Shown piece after piece: positions 48,686 through 57,381 of a stretch of 64,000 nucleotides of DNA. A program made the position numbers and the translations under genes. This stretch comes from a virus. The DNA is taken from positions 1 to 64,000 of the IMG/VR virus record IMGVR_UViG_3300044678_002668. One strand, 5' to 3'. Position 1 is the first letter of the stretch, and each line of letters starts with the position of its first letter. Under the pieces are notes generated by a model. It was not told the DNA's origin. It did not search any database and was given only the letters and a program-made list of their open reading frames with translations.

Positions 48686-49067
48686 GAAAAAACCTAAAGT
48701 AAAACGAGTAAAGAAAAAGAAGGAGTGGCGTCTAGAGCGGTATTTAATTCCAGCTCTTAGACGCATTTGGCGTTATTATCCTATTCGTAGGTCTGTAAAA
48801 AGTTCTTGCATTTTACCCAACGGTATGATAGCATGTAATATGTGTAAGCTTCAATTTAGAGAAGAAAACATTCAAGTAGACCACATCATACCTGTAGGCT
48901 CTCTTCCTAAGCTTGAATCTGGCAAAATTGATTGGAACACCTATATTGAAAGACTCTTGTGTGTTCCTGAAAATCTTCAGTGCTTGTGTGAATCTTGTCA
49001 TAAAGATAAAACACAGCGAGAAAACCAGGAGAGAAAACGTGCAAAAAAGCTTTTGGACCCCAGCTAG
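48648..49067 (+). CDS. HNH endonuclease
   Basis: A 139-residue protein with a very basic N-terminus. It carries the CxxC-type HNH layout: CNMCKLQF, then VDHIIPVG (first His), a spacer, and LQCLCESCHKDKT with the second CxxC and last His. Could be a homing endonuclease or a packaging-associated HNH; the distance from terminase favours the former or a DNA-metabolism role. Confidence 0.85.
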   Translation: MRARTARTAKRSKKKPKVKRVKKKKEWRLERYLIPALRRIWRYYPIRRSVKSSCILPNGMIACNMCKLQFREENIQVDHIIPVGSLPKLESGKIDWNTYIERLLCVPENLQCLCESCHKDKTQRENQERKRAKKLLDPS

Positions 49068-49740
49068 AGTTTTTGTATATTCCGTTCTTTTAATGTTAAC
49101 CGCCCTTACAACTCACTTATATCTTCAAGGATTGGGCTATTTTGTAAGAGAAGAGTTTTCTTACGACTTGCCTCCAATGAAGCTTTGTGAAGAATATAAA
49201 GCTTATATGAACGATTCTCCAGAAGTTCGTTTAAGGGGCACTGGATCTTTCTGTTCTGGTGTTGTGGTTAGTTCTAAATACATTTTAACTGCTGCCCATT
49301 GTGTAGAGGAACTTAAACAACCTTTAAGCATTGAGGACACTTCCTTACACTATCTTGGCATTGCTAGAGTGGTGGGCATTAGCGACAAATACGATAGTGC
49401 TTTGTTGTTAGCGGATTTAAAACATCTCATTAGACCTGCCAAAGTGGATTTTACGGGAGAGTTTTCTAAATCTATGACAGTGCCCATTATCACTTGTGGA
49501 TGGCCAGAAACACAAAAGCACCTTCTTTGTACTCCTGGAATGTTAACTGGTACACTATTCTTTAAACGTACTGGTAAGGGTCTTTTGTATCAGGGAATGT
49601 CTGGAGGACCTACCTATCACGCTTTAAACAGAGTGGTGGTGGGTCTTAATTCCGCTGTAACTGTAAACTCCATTGTGGTGGCTCCCATTGTAGGATTACC
49701 TGAATTATTTAATGTGAGGGTATTGCATGAATGTCAATAA
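49039..49740 (+). CDS. Membrane-anchored trypsin-like serine protease
   Basis: I chose GTG 49039, preceded by AGGAGA; the frame is open further upstream inside the HNH gene. 233 residues: a signal anchor at about 10-30, then a chymotrypsin fold with ILTAAHCVEEL (His), KYDSALLLADL (Asp) and QGMSGGPTYH (Ser, GxSGGP). The first part, GTGSFCSGVVVSSKYIL, is the classic strand pair before the catalytic His. All three catalytic residues are present. It would act in the periplasm or at the cell surface. Confidence 0.85.
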   Translation: MQKSFWTPARVFVYSVLLMLTALTTHLYLQGLGYFVREEFSYDLPPMKLCEEYKAYMNDSPEVRLRGTGSFCSGVVVSSKYILTAAHCVEELKQPLSIEDTSLHYLGIARVVGISDKYDSALLLADLKHLIRPAKVDFTGEFSKSMTVPIITCGWPETQKHLLCTPGMLTGTLFFKRTGKGLLYQGMSGGPTYHALNRVVVGLNSAVTVNSIVVAPIVGLPELFNVRVLHECQ

Positions 49741-50005
49741 TGTGTTAACATTAGTTTTAGGATTAATTATAGGAGTGGGAGCTACTTGGTACTTTACAAA
49801 TGATCCTGAAGCTAATAGACGATTTTTAGAACAGATTAAAGAGTTAGAAAAAGATAAAGCTAGGTTAGAAGAGCAGCTAAAACAAGCTAAAAAAGAAGAG
49901 TTACAAATTGTAGAAAGGGTTCGCAATCGTGAAAAATCTAAAGATGTTAAAGAAGTTCTTGCTTATTGGCGCTCTGCTAAACATTACACTCCAGGCCCAT
50001 ACTGA
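49727..50005 (+). CDS. Inner-membrane spanin-like protein (Rz-type)
   Basis: A 92-residue protein: one N-terminal membrane helix (VLTLVLGLIIGVGATWYF), then a periplasmic coiled coil (QIKELEKDKARLEEQLKQAK) and a polar end. This is the i-spanin layout. The next gene overlaps its end out of frame by 77 bases, a typical arrangement for spanin pairs. Confidence 0.6.
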   Translation: MNVNNVLTLVLGLIIGVGATWYFTNDPEANRRFLEQIKELEKDKARLEEQLKQAKKEELQIVERVRNREKSKDVKEVLAYWRSAKHYTPGPY

Positions 50006-50321
50006 GGAATACCTTGGAGCAGCTTTTGTAGATAAAGGAGAACCCGCTCCCTTTGCTGGATTTTTATTAACTCCTCAAAAAGAATTTGCCATTCGAGAAG
50101 AGCGAGAGATTAACCTTGAGCGTTTGGATAATTATAAAATCCAAAACGACATCCTTTCTAAGTTAGTGGGGGCTCAACATACTCAAATTGAAGTACTCAC
50201 TAAAGATCATTTGCGATTAGAAGAAGAGCTAGAAGAGTCTAAATCCCGACAACGTATTACTTTTGTAGCTGGAGTGGCAGCTACATTAGGCACTATGTTT
50301 GTCCTATCTAACGTAAGGTAA
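49929..50321 (+). CDS. Exported coiled-coil protein with C-terminal membrane anchor
   Basis: 130 residues from GTG 49929 (ATG 49944 also possible). A signal peptide (FLLIGALLNITLQAHTEE) without a lipobox cysteine precedes a periplasmic domain, a coiled coil (TKDHLRLEEELEESKS) and a C-terminal membrane helix (ITFVAGVAATLGTMFVL). It sits where an outer-membrane spanin would be, but the C-terminal span and missing lipobox make it atypical. Confidence 0.5.
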   Translation: MKNLKMLKKFLLIGALLNITLQAHTEEYLGAAFVDKGEPAPFAGFLLTPQKEFAIREEREINLERLDNYKIQNDILSKLVGAQHTQIEVLTKDHLRLEEELEESKSRQRITFVAGVAATLGTMFVLSNVR

Positions 50322-50322
50322 G

Positions 50323-50781
50323 ATGAAAAAAGGCAAGAAAGAATATGAAACCCTGGGACATCTAAGCAAAGATGATCCTGATTATTTACGAGCTGTGGAG
50401 GAGCTTGTATCTAAGGTTAAATCAGCTCCCAGTGAGCTTAGCGAGGAGCGCAATCAAAACATTGAAGCGTTCCTTACAACCTTTCAAATCAAGTCAGGTA
50501 CTTCAAAAATCCGAGCTAATTGGATTTACCATCTATATACCACTCTAGCTAAAGAGTCGGCTCTTTCTTATTCCTCTTTCTTTAAAGCGTTTTCTCCTAA
50601 GTTTCCTAGCCGCCACACTAAATACGGCAGGGTATATTTACTTAATAAAGAACCTTTTACATATTATTTTGAACTCAACAAAGATAAACAACATAGCATA
50701 GGAAAACCCATCTATGAAAAAACAGGATCAAAGATCATCGAGAAGCTCCAAGAAGATGAAAGCTCTGGACAAGAAACATAA
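50323..50781 (+). CDS. Hypothetical protein, 152 residues
   Basis: Starts one base after the previous stop. A charged alpha/beta protein with a Lys-rich N-terminus and a region HLYTTLAKESALSYSSFFK. It overlaps the next gene by 68 bases. Not recognised. Confidence 0.6.
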   Translation: MKKGKKEYETLGHLSKDDPDYLRAVEELVSKVKSAPSELSEERNQNIEAFLTTFQIKSGTSKIRANWIYHLYTTLAKESALSYSSFFKAFSPKFPSRHTKYGRVYLLNKEPFTYYFELNKDKQHSIGKPIYEKTGSKIIEKLQEDESSGQET

Positions 50782-51181
50782 GCAGAGAGCTAAGAATTCA
50801 AAAAGAAGCCGAGCAGCTTTTCCAAATCTTCAAAAGAAATTTCATAATCTAAATGTTCATGAGTTTTTAGACTACGATTATATTGGACAGCTTTCTACAG
50901 AAGAAAAAAAGTGGTTCGATAAGTTTAATGAAGAGTATTATAGAGCTTATTTTAACAAGAAAACAAACAAGCACGTACATAAAAAAGCTCAAAGAAAAGA
51001 AGTATATAGTGCAAATAATGCTAGGAATAGGGACTTATACGCCCAATCCTTAAAGACTCGTACTTTAGAATTAGTGGAAGATTCTAAGACGTATATGGAA
51101 AAAGCTGTAGAAAACTATGAAGATGAGCTAATTGAGTGTTTGGACAATCAGGTAATTATTGATGTACAGGAAGAAGAATAA
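50714..51181 (+). CDS. Hypothetical basic protein, 155 residues
   Basis: Extremely basic first third (SKKMKALDKKHKQRAKNSKR), then a Tyr/Lys-rich helical core and an acidic tail ending in EEE. Possibly a DNA- or RNA-binding protein. Last rightward gene; its stop lies in the terminator hairpin. Confidence 0.6.
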   Translation: MKKQDQRSSRSSKKMKALDKKHKQRAKNSKRSRAAFPNLQKKFHNLNVHEFLDYDYIGQLSTEEKKWFDKFNEEYYRAYFNKKTNKHVHKKAQRKEVYSANNARNRDLYAQSLKTRTLELVEDSKTYMEKAVENYEDELIECLDNQVIIDVQEEE

Positions 51182-51200
51182 GTTAATCTTCTTCTTTTTT
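51170..51200 (+). terminator. Rho-independent terminator at the convergence point
   Basis: GAAGAAGA, a nine-base loop containing the stop codon, TCTTCTTC and six T residues. The same stem overlaps the end of the leftward gene, where no T-run follows, so it acts mainly on rightward transcripts. Confidence 0.7.
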
Positions 51201-52415
51201 AAGCAAATCTGTAATTAAATCAGCAATACTCAAACCACCAGAAGCATAGTTTAAAGGGTTTGTAGCTAGTTCTGTAAGGCCTTCTACGATGGGTAGAGCA
51301 ACATCAGACTCTTTGCTATAAGACTTATCTACGGCTTTTATAGGATTTGCATATATTTTATCTACAATAGCTTTAGACACAGGTTTAACAAAAGCCTCTA
51401 CTGGTTTACGAACAGTTGTAGCGGCTTCTCTAGTACCTTCTACAAGATCCTTAAAAGGATTTAAACTTTGGAATTGACGTTTAGCTTGGGGTTGATAAAA
51501 CTCTGCTGCCTCTGCGTCTTGCCCAGCAGCCATACCAGCCCCAATAGTTAAAGGAACCGCAAGTCCTGCTGGCTTTTTTCTTTGAAGGATATCAAACATT
51601 TTTTTAAGCTCAAAGCCTTGAGGATGTTCTGCTGAATGTCCTACAGAAGGTTTTACCACTCTAGTAAAAGCTTCTATTTCTGGACTTTGTTCTGTGGCTA
51701 ACTCTGTTAAAAGAGATCTTTCTTTAGAAGTAATTAAAGGAAGTCTTCCTAGAGACTCCGGAATATCTTCTGGAATAGATTGAAGATTTTTAAGTCTAGT
51801 TAAAGCGGAATTTTTAACGTTTTTTAAAAGAGTTTTTCCTAAAGTTAAATTTTTAGCATCCGTACTTTGATGTCCGCCAAGTTCATGAAAAGAAGTTGCC
51901 AACAAATCTACAGGAGTTTTTAAATAGTTTGAGTTTAAAAGAGTTTGTTTTGTTCTTGGATTATAGCTACCAAAAACGTTTTTAGAAAACTCGTCTGCTT
52001 GTTTTTTAGCCGCTTCATAAATTACAGCCAAGTCTCTTTCAGAGAGTTCTTTATTTGTGTTTTTTATTTTTGCTGTATATAAATCATTAAAAAGACTATT
52101 AAAAAGCTCTTGGGCTTGTTCTGGATCTTTTGGATCTACTAATACAAGGTTAGGCTTACCTAAACTATCATTGTAAAAATTATTATAAAGATATACAAGG
52201 GCTTCATCTAAGTCTTTAATGTTCTGTTCTTCCATGACTTTGGAAGCGTTGAATTTGCCTAGAGCGCGTCTTAAAATAAGTTTATTTGTGTCTAAAGGTA
52301 GTTGGGTTGTGTTAATAAGTTTTTCAGCCGTTGCCATTCTTTTAGCAGGATCTTGAATTTTATCCAATTCTTTAAAAGCAAGATATAGCTCACTAACAAG
52401 CTTATTTTTGCTCAT
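51183..52415 (-). CDS. Virion-associated protein with HELGGH motif
   Basis: A 410-residue protein, helical at the N-terminus. Around residue 178 it has LLATSFHELGGHQSTDAK, a zinc-peptidase-like HExxH with the loose HELGGH form seen in phage internal proteins. A glycine/alanine stretch (PLTIGAGMAAGQDAEAAEF) follows. The C-terminus is polar. Role unproven: peptidase, or a structural internal protein with a chance motif. It overlaps the holin gene by 14 bases. Confidence 0.55.
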   Translation of the reverse strand: MSKNKLVSELYLAFKELDKIQDPAKRMATAEKLINTTQLPLDTNKLILRRALGKFNASKVMEEQNIKDLDEALVYLYNNFYNDSLGKPNLVLVDPKDPEQAQELFNSLFNDLYTAKIKNTNKELSERDLAVIYEAAKKQADEFSKNVFGSYNPRTKQTLLNSNYLKTPVDLLATSFHELGGHQSTDAKNLTLGKTLLKNVKNSALTRLKNLQSIPEDIPESLGRLPLITSKERSLLTELATEQSPEIEAFTRVVKPSVGHSAEHPQGFELKKMFDILQRKKPAGLAVPLTIGAGMAAGQDAEAAEFYQPQAKRQFQSLNPFKDLVEGTREAATTVRKPVEAFVKPVSKAIVDKIYANPIKAVDKSYSKESDVALPIVEGLTELATNPLNYASGGLSIADLITDLLKKEED

Positions 52416-52842
52416 CGCTTTTATTCTCTTCTTTCGGAGGCTGGATTAGCTGCATTACTTTTTGTTTAAAGTCTAAACCAGTAATCCTAGAAAGATTTTC
52501 ATATACGCTTAGAAGCTCTGTGGCTCCAATTAAACCAGCCACTACATGTACAACGGGAACGGTATCTCCCATAAGGTATTTTTGAGCTACAAAACCAGAA
52601 CAAACAGCTAGTAGATAAGCTGCTGATTTACTTACACTTCTACGTAACTTAGCACTTTCAATCTTTTGACCAATCTTTAAAGCGGCCCATACTCCTGTAA
52701 TTAAATCCGCCACAATTAAAAACCCTACAGAGAAGAGCACTTCTTTGATGGGAGCAAAGAAAAGAGCTATCCAAGCCATAGCTTTAAGTAGAACTTTTTG
52801 TACTTCACCGTCAGCTAAAGCAGCTTCTATGTAGCGTTTCAT
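52402..52842 (-). CDS. Holin (phage_holin_4 type)
   Basis: A 146-residue protein. Three hydrophobic segments (about 18-38, 42-56, 75-95) include FLIVADLITGVWAALKIGQKIESAKLRRSVSK, the family signature with ADxxTG and the small-residue/S-K linker. A charged C-terminal tail follows. Holins time lysis by opening the inner membrane. Placed at the end of the right structural operon with the HELGGH protein. Which gene is the cognate endolysin is not clear in this window. Confidence 0.75.
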   Translation of the reverse strand: MKRYIEAALADGEVQKVLLKAMAWIALFFAPIKEVLFSVGFLIVADLITGVWAALKIGQKIESAKLRRSVSKSAAYLLAVCSGFVAQKYLMGDTVPVVHVVAGLIGATELLSVYENLSRITGLDFKQKVMQLIQPPKEENKSDEQK

Positions 52843-52843
52843 T

Positions 52844-54796
52844 TTAATTCTCCAAGTGGTCAGTCAAATGCGATTTTACGAAGTCTCTAAATACGGGGGT
52901 TTGTAACATAACATATAACATGGCAGCTCGTTTTTTACCTTCTGCATTATATAGGCCATGTAAATATTGAGCAATCTTAGGCTGGTCTAATTGATTGGCT
53001 AAACGAGAAAGATAGTTGTAAATTCCAGCGTCAGTAAGAACACTAGCCATGGCACCAGGACTACGAAGAGCAGCACTGGTGGCTTGTTTACCAATAATGC
53101 CTTGTACAGAAGATCTTAAAAAGTCCGCTGCTTCTGCACTAATGGCAGTACCTTGAGTAATGAGACCTCGAGCACTAATACCTAAGTTACCTCTACCAGA
53201 TTGTCCAAGAGCTGCACGCTGTTGAGCAGTACCACCAAGATCGGCAAACAATAGGTCATCTTTTAAATCAGCTAAGTTTTTATTATATTTATTAACTAAA
53301 CCCTCATATTCTGGAATATATTTTTCTCTGCCTGTTTCTTTAAGACGCTCTTTCATTTCTTCAAGAACTTTTTTATCTCCTAAAAATTTATTTACTTTTC
53401 CAGAAGTAACTTTTTCATAATATTTTCTAATAGCTACTCCTGTTGGATTAACAGAAGAAGGATCGTTTAAGTCTGTTAATTTACCGATAAATAAAGCAAT
53501 ATCTTTTTCTAAGCTAGAAACATCTCCGTAATAAAGATTTTCAAGACCTGTTAAGTCTTTAAAAATAGCTATGTCATTTTTAATTTCAGAAATTTCATCT
53601 AATTTTTGAGAAAGTTTAGGATCAATTTGACGAAGTTTTGTAGAAATTTCAGATTCAATATTTTTTAAAATTTGACGACCTTGATTTCTAATTGGCTCAG
53701 AATAGCCAATAGAAGGAAGTCCCCGTTCTCCTCTAAGCTCTGCCATGGATGGGTTTCTAGTCATCATTAAATCTAAATCTTCAGTTATTTGACGAGCTTT
53801 GTCAATTGATAATTGTCTAGTGCCAGGAATTAAAAACCCATCTTTATTAACTGATAAAATGTTGTTTTTAGTTAAATACTTAGCAAGAGCTTCTGCTGGA
53901 TCAAATTCAGAACCAACAGTGTTAGCTTTCATTCTATTTAATAGTTCAATCCATCCAGTAGGATTGATATTAACAGGATCTGTTACGTTTTTAGAAGCTT
54001 CATTTACAAGTTTTTTATACGTAGTTCCTAAAACTTGTTCTGCATTCATTAAATCTTTAGCAGTACGTATAGCTGTTTCATGTAATTTTGATCCAGCTTT
54101 TTCACTAAAAGTTCTAGAACCTACTAATCCAAAATCAGAAAATTCTGGATTGTCTTTCACTTTACGTACAACGTCAATGGTTTCTCGAATGTCTTGAAGA
54201 GTTCGAGAATCATCTACTCGCTTTAAAAGGTTTTTAGCAATGGGCATTGCCACTTCCATAGTTTCGCCTAAAGCAGCACCTAAAGCACCACCAAAAGCTG
54301 CACTAGTAGCAGCATCTTTTAAACTCATATCTTCAGACTTAGTTCTTCCTAAATAGTCTAAAGCTCCAGCAGTGCCTCCTTGGGCAGCATATCCTGTAGC
54401 TCTCACAAGTCCTGAAGGAACCTTTGCTAGGTTAGCAGAAGTTTTAGCTAGTTTTGTAGCTTTTAATCCTAAGCTACCAATACCCGCTCCAGGAACAGAC
54501 ACTGCTCCTGCCACGGTACCTGCACCATAAGCTAACGGATTTTGAGCAGCTAGCCGTTGGTCTTCTAAATCGTATTCTTCTTGAAGCTCTTTATATTCTT
54601 TATCAGAAAAAGGAGCCACTACACCAGCTAGGAGTTCATCTCCCCAGTTAAACAAAGCACCTTGAGCAGCTCCAGCTCCAAAAGCTTTAGCTGTATCTGC
54701 AAATCCACCTGGCTCAGTAGTGTCCATTTCTGGTTTTACAGAGGGGCTTTGAGCAATAAGTGCTTCTAATTCTTCTGGAGTCCAAGCTGATGACAT
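52844..54796 (-). CDS. Internal virion (ejection-type) protein, 650 residues
   Basis: Several glycine/alanine-rich hydrophobic stretches lie in the N-terminal third (FGAGAAQGALFNWGDELLAG; AAFGGALGAALGE). A long polar helical part follows, and a C-terminal region reads AYNYL-type helices. This pattern is typical of proteins that leave the particle with DNA and insert into the host envelope. No enzymatic motif. The two downstream genes are the holin and HELGGH protein. Confidence 0.65.
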   Translation of the reverse strand: MSSAWTPEELEALIAQSPSVKPEMDTTEPGGFADTAKAFGAGAAQGALFNWGDELLAGVVAPFSDKEYKELQEEYDLEDQRLAAQNPLAYGAGTVAGAVSVPGAGIGSLGLKATKLAKTSANLAKVPSGLVRATGYAAQGGTAGALDYLGRTKSEDMSLKDAATSAAFGGALGAALGETMEVAMPIAKNLLKRVDDSRTLQDIRETIDVVRKVKDNPEFSDFGLVGSRTFSEKAGSKLHETAIRTAKDLMNAEQVLGTTYKKLVNEASKNVTDPVNINPTGWIELLNRMKANTVGSEFDPAEALAKYLTKNNILSVNKDGFLIPGTRQLSIDKARQITEDLDLMMTRNPSMAELRGERGLPSIGYSEPIRNQGRQILKNIESEISTKLRQIDPKLSQKLDEISEIKNDIAIFKDLTGLENLYYGDVSSLEKDIALFIGKLTDLNDPSSVNPTGVAIRKYYEKVTSGKVNKFLGDKKVLEEMKERLKETGREKYIPEYEGLVNKYNKNLADLKDDLLFADLGGTAQQRAALGQSGRGNLGISARGLITQGTAISAEAADFLRSSVQGIIGKQATSAALRSPGAMASVLTDAGIYNYLSRLANQLDQPKIAQYLHGLYNAEGKKRAAMLYVMLQTPVFRDFVKSHLTDHLEN

Positions 54797-54798
54797 AA

Positions 54799-56343
54799 TT
54801 ATTTACCTTCTCGTTTTTTCAATTCTGCTGTAAGTTCACGAAGTTTAGCGAGTGTTTGAGGATCTGTTTGCCCAGATTTAACTTGCTCTTGAAATTTTTC
54901 AAATGCGGTTTCAAGTTGAGAAGTTGTAAATCTAGAAAAAGGACTGTCTGATTTGGGGCTCTGTCTTTCAAAATCCCAATAAGGAAAAGCTTGTTGTTCT
55001 AGTTTTTTAATCATTTCAGGATTATCTATTCCGTAAATTTCCATTTTAGTTTTAATTAAACTTTGTGTGGGTTTAATTACAGTGTTGTTAAACTCATCTC
55101 GTTTATATTCTGACATTTTTTCTAACTGTTTAACTAAGTTTCTAAATGTAGTGGAACCGATAGCTTTTGGATTATCTCCATATACCCTAGAAAGATTTGC
55201 TTCAACCCAATCAGAGAAAGTAGAGGCTCCTAAGAACATCTTGATTTCACCTTCTCTAACAGCAGAATCTTGATCTAATTGTTTAATAATATTATAGATT
55301 TCCATAATCTGCTGTGCAGAGTTTACTTTTTTAGGATTTTCAGCATATTCTCTTAGTTGTCTAATCTTCTCATCAAATCCTACAAGGCTTCTAGCTGTTT
55401 TACGTACATCTCTATCAGAAGATGCTTTATATAAAGTATCTGACAATTCAGCTTGTACTTTACGAAGAGATTCTTCTTGTTTTGTTTGTTTTTCTTGAGA
55501 TTTTTTAGCAGCTTCAGCTTTAGCTTTAATTTGAGGCTCAAGCATTGGATATAGTTTAGTGACTTGAGAATAGTTTAATTTATCAAAAGAAGCAGGAAGA
55601 CTCATTCCTAAATTATCAAACATGTCCTTAAGAGAGTCTCTTGCCACTTGGCTAATAGTGGACCCAGTATCATATTGGTCCATAGATTCCATGGTGGGAG
55701 TTATGGCTAGTTCTTGATTAATATTTTGTAAAGGAGTTTTGTATAGCTCTCCAATACCTGCCTGACCAACTACCCTAGCTTCAGTTGGAGTATAACCAGC
55801 ACCTGCAATGGCGCGGCTAATAGACTCTCCAGACTTCATAATAGACTCTAACTGTTGTCCTTTGCTAGCCTGTTCTTGAGCTTGTTTATAACGAGCCATT
55901 AAATCCTTTAGAGGATCTGTAGTTTGTGGCATAGCTGTAGCTACAGTGGTGCCAATCTTTTCTTCAGCTTCTGGCAAATCTACACTGGCAGGTTGTTTTA
56001 AAATTTCTTGAGTTGTAAGGTCAGCTTCAAATCGGTCAGCATAATCCTTAGCTAATTTAGAAAGCTTACCAAAGCTTTCTTTAATGGTGGGATCTGTAGC
56101 TTCTGAAGCCCTGGTTTCTGTAATGGAGGCAAACTCTCGTAACTTAGCGGGATCTTTAGTATTAGTTAAAAAGTCTCCCATTGTGGAAAAATCAGGAGCA
56201 TTTTCCTCAAATGTTTCATATTGAGCAGGATTAAACATTTTACGGGTTCCAGCTTCAATAGCTTCAACTTGGCGTTGTTGAAGCTGTCGAAACTTATCTT
56301 CCGCTGTAAGATCGTCTTGTCCAAAAAGAGGTTGTCTTGGCAT
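54799..56343 (-). CDS. Internal virion coiled-coil protein, 514 residues
   Basis: Mostly helical with coiled coils (QIKAKAEAAKKSQEKQTK) and no glycine-rich membrane segment. Two bases separate it from the 650-residue gene. Likely a structural core or ejection protein. Not recognised by sequence. Confidence 0.6.
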   Translation of the reverse strand: MPRQPLFGQDDLTAEDKFRQLQQRQVEAIEAGTRKMFNPAQYETFEENAPDFSTMGDFLTNTKDPAKLREFASITETRASEATDPTIKESFGKLSKLAKDYADRFEADLTTQEILKQPASVDLPEAEEKIGTTVATAMPQTTDPLKDLMARYKQAQEQASKGQQLESIMKSGESISRAIAGAGYTPTEARVVGQAGIGELYKTPLQNINQELAITPTMESMDQYDTGSTISQVARDSLKDMFDNLGMSLPASFDKLNYSQVTKLYPMLEPQIKAKAEAAKKSQEKQTKQEESLRKVQAELSDTLYKASSDRDVRKTARSLVGFDEKIRQLREYAENPKKVNSAQQIMEIYNIIKQLDQDSAVREGEIKMFLGASTFSDWVEANLSRVYGDNPKAIGSTTFRNLVKQLEKMSEYKRDEFNNTVIKPTQSLIKTKMEIYGIDNPEMIKKLEQQAFPYWDFERQSPKSDSPFSRFTTSQLETAFEKFQEQVKSGQTDPQTLAKLRELTAELKKREGK

Positions 56344-56355
56344 GTTAACTAATCC

Positions 56356-57375
56356 TTAATCTTCAGGAAAATTTTGAAAAGCAAAGTACTCATCTTTTTG
56401 TTTTTGAGTATTTGCAGAAGGTTTTCCAGCCCCAAATGCAGCGGCAATAGAACCAACACCAGAGCCAAGAGTTCCCCACATATTAGCCGTGGCATTAGCT
56501 TGCTGTTGGGCGGCTTGGGCTTGACCTGTCATAGCACCTGCTCTAGCTGATCCTAACCCAAGACGATTTTGGAACTGTTGTTGTAATAATCCTCTATTAT
56601 ATTGCTGTTGTTGATTACGAAGAGCTACGTTTTGATCTGCAAAAGATTGACGAGCAGCTAAATTAGCAGCTTCTACTTGTCGGGCTCTATCTATATTTCT
56701 TTGAGCAGCATTTAATCTATTTGCTAGATTAAATCTTTCTACAGCGTCTTTAGATTGAGCAATATTAGACTGTTCATTAAACTCTTGACCCCTTAGTGAT
56801 CCAGCTAACTCTCCACCTTTTGACATAGCATTTAGTCTATTTTGAAAAGCTTGTGCCCTTAAATCATCCATAGAAGCAGCTAAAGCATTTCCAGCCTGTT
56901 GAGAAGAACCTAAACGAGCAGCGGCTTCAATACCGCTTCCACCAGCTCCACGAGCTGCCATATTTTGAAGGATGGAAGCTTGACGAGCCGCTTCAGCAGC
57001 TTGAGCTTGTTGAGCCATACGAGCAGCCATAATTTGATCTGCTTCAGTAAGTCCTGTTTTGGAAATTTCTCCAAGCATATCTAAATAAGAACGTTGTTGC
57101 TGTTTTAAACGTGGATCAATTTGAAGAGCTTCCATGGCGGAAGCTTGTAATTGTTCTGGGGTTTGTTCCATTAAGCTTGAAAGAAGACCTTGAAGTTGAT
57201 ATTCTTCTAAAGCTAGCTTTTGATCCTCAATATTAGGTATTTCAAAATTAAACTGACCAGCGGCACGATTAATTAAATCCCTTGAACGAGCCCTGTCACC
57301 TTCAGAAAGAAGGTTTCCAGCAATGCCTCCAACGGCCTGAGCACCTAAAATAGCAGCTAATGTCATTGGGTCCAT
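56356..57375 (-). CDS. Internal virion protein, Ala/Gln-rich, 339 residues
   Basis: A hydrophobic start (MDPMTLAAILGAQAVGGIAG) resembles the N-terminus of ejection proteins. The rest is a long Ala/Gln/Arg-rich helical rod (QQQQYNRGLLQQQFQNRLG) and a glycine-rich end. Similar in composition to the next upstream gene. Confidence 0.6.
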   Translation of the reverse strand: MDPMTLAAILGAQAVGGIAGNLLSEGDRARSRDLINRAAGQFNFEIPNIEDQKLALEEYQLQGLLSSLMEQTPEQLQASAMEALQIDPRLKQQQRSYLDMLGEISKTGLTEADQIMAARMAQQAQAAEAARQASILQNMAARGAGGSGIEAAARLGSSQQAGNALAASMDDLRAQAFQNRLNAMSKGGELAGSLRGQEFNEQSNIAQSKDAVERFNLANRLNAAQRNIDRARQVEAANLAARQSFADQNVALRNQQQQYNRGLLQQQFQNRLGLGSARAGAMTGQAQAAQQQANATANMWGTLGSGVGSIAAAFGAGKPSANTQKQKDEYFAFQNFPED

Positions 57376-57381
57376 TTTATA

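Noticed and set aside
53799-54197. Rightward open frame of 132 codons
   Set aside because: Antisense to a convincing internal virion gene; no ribosome site.
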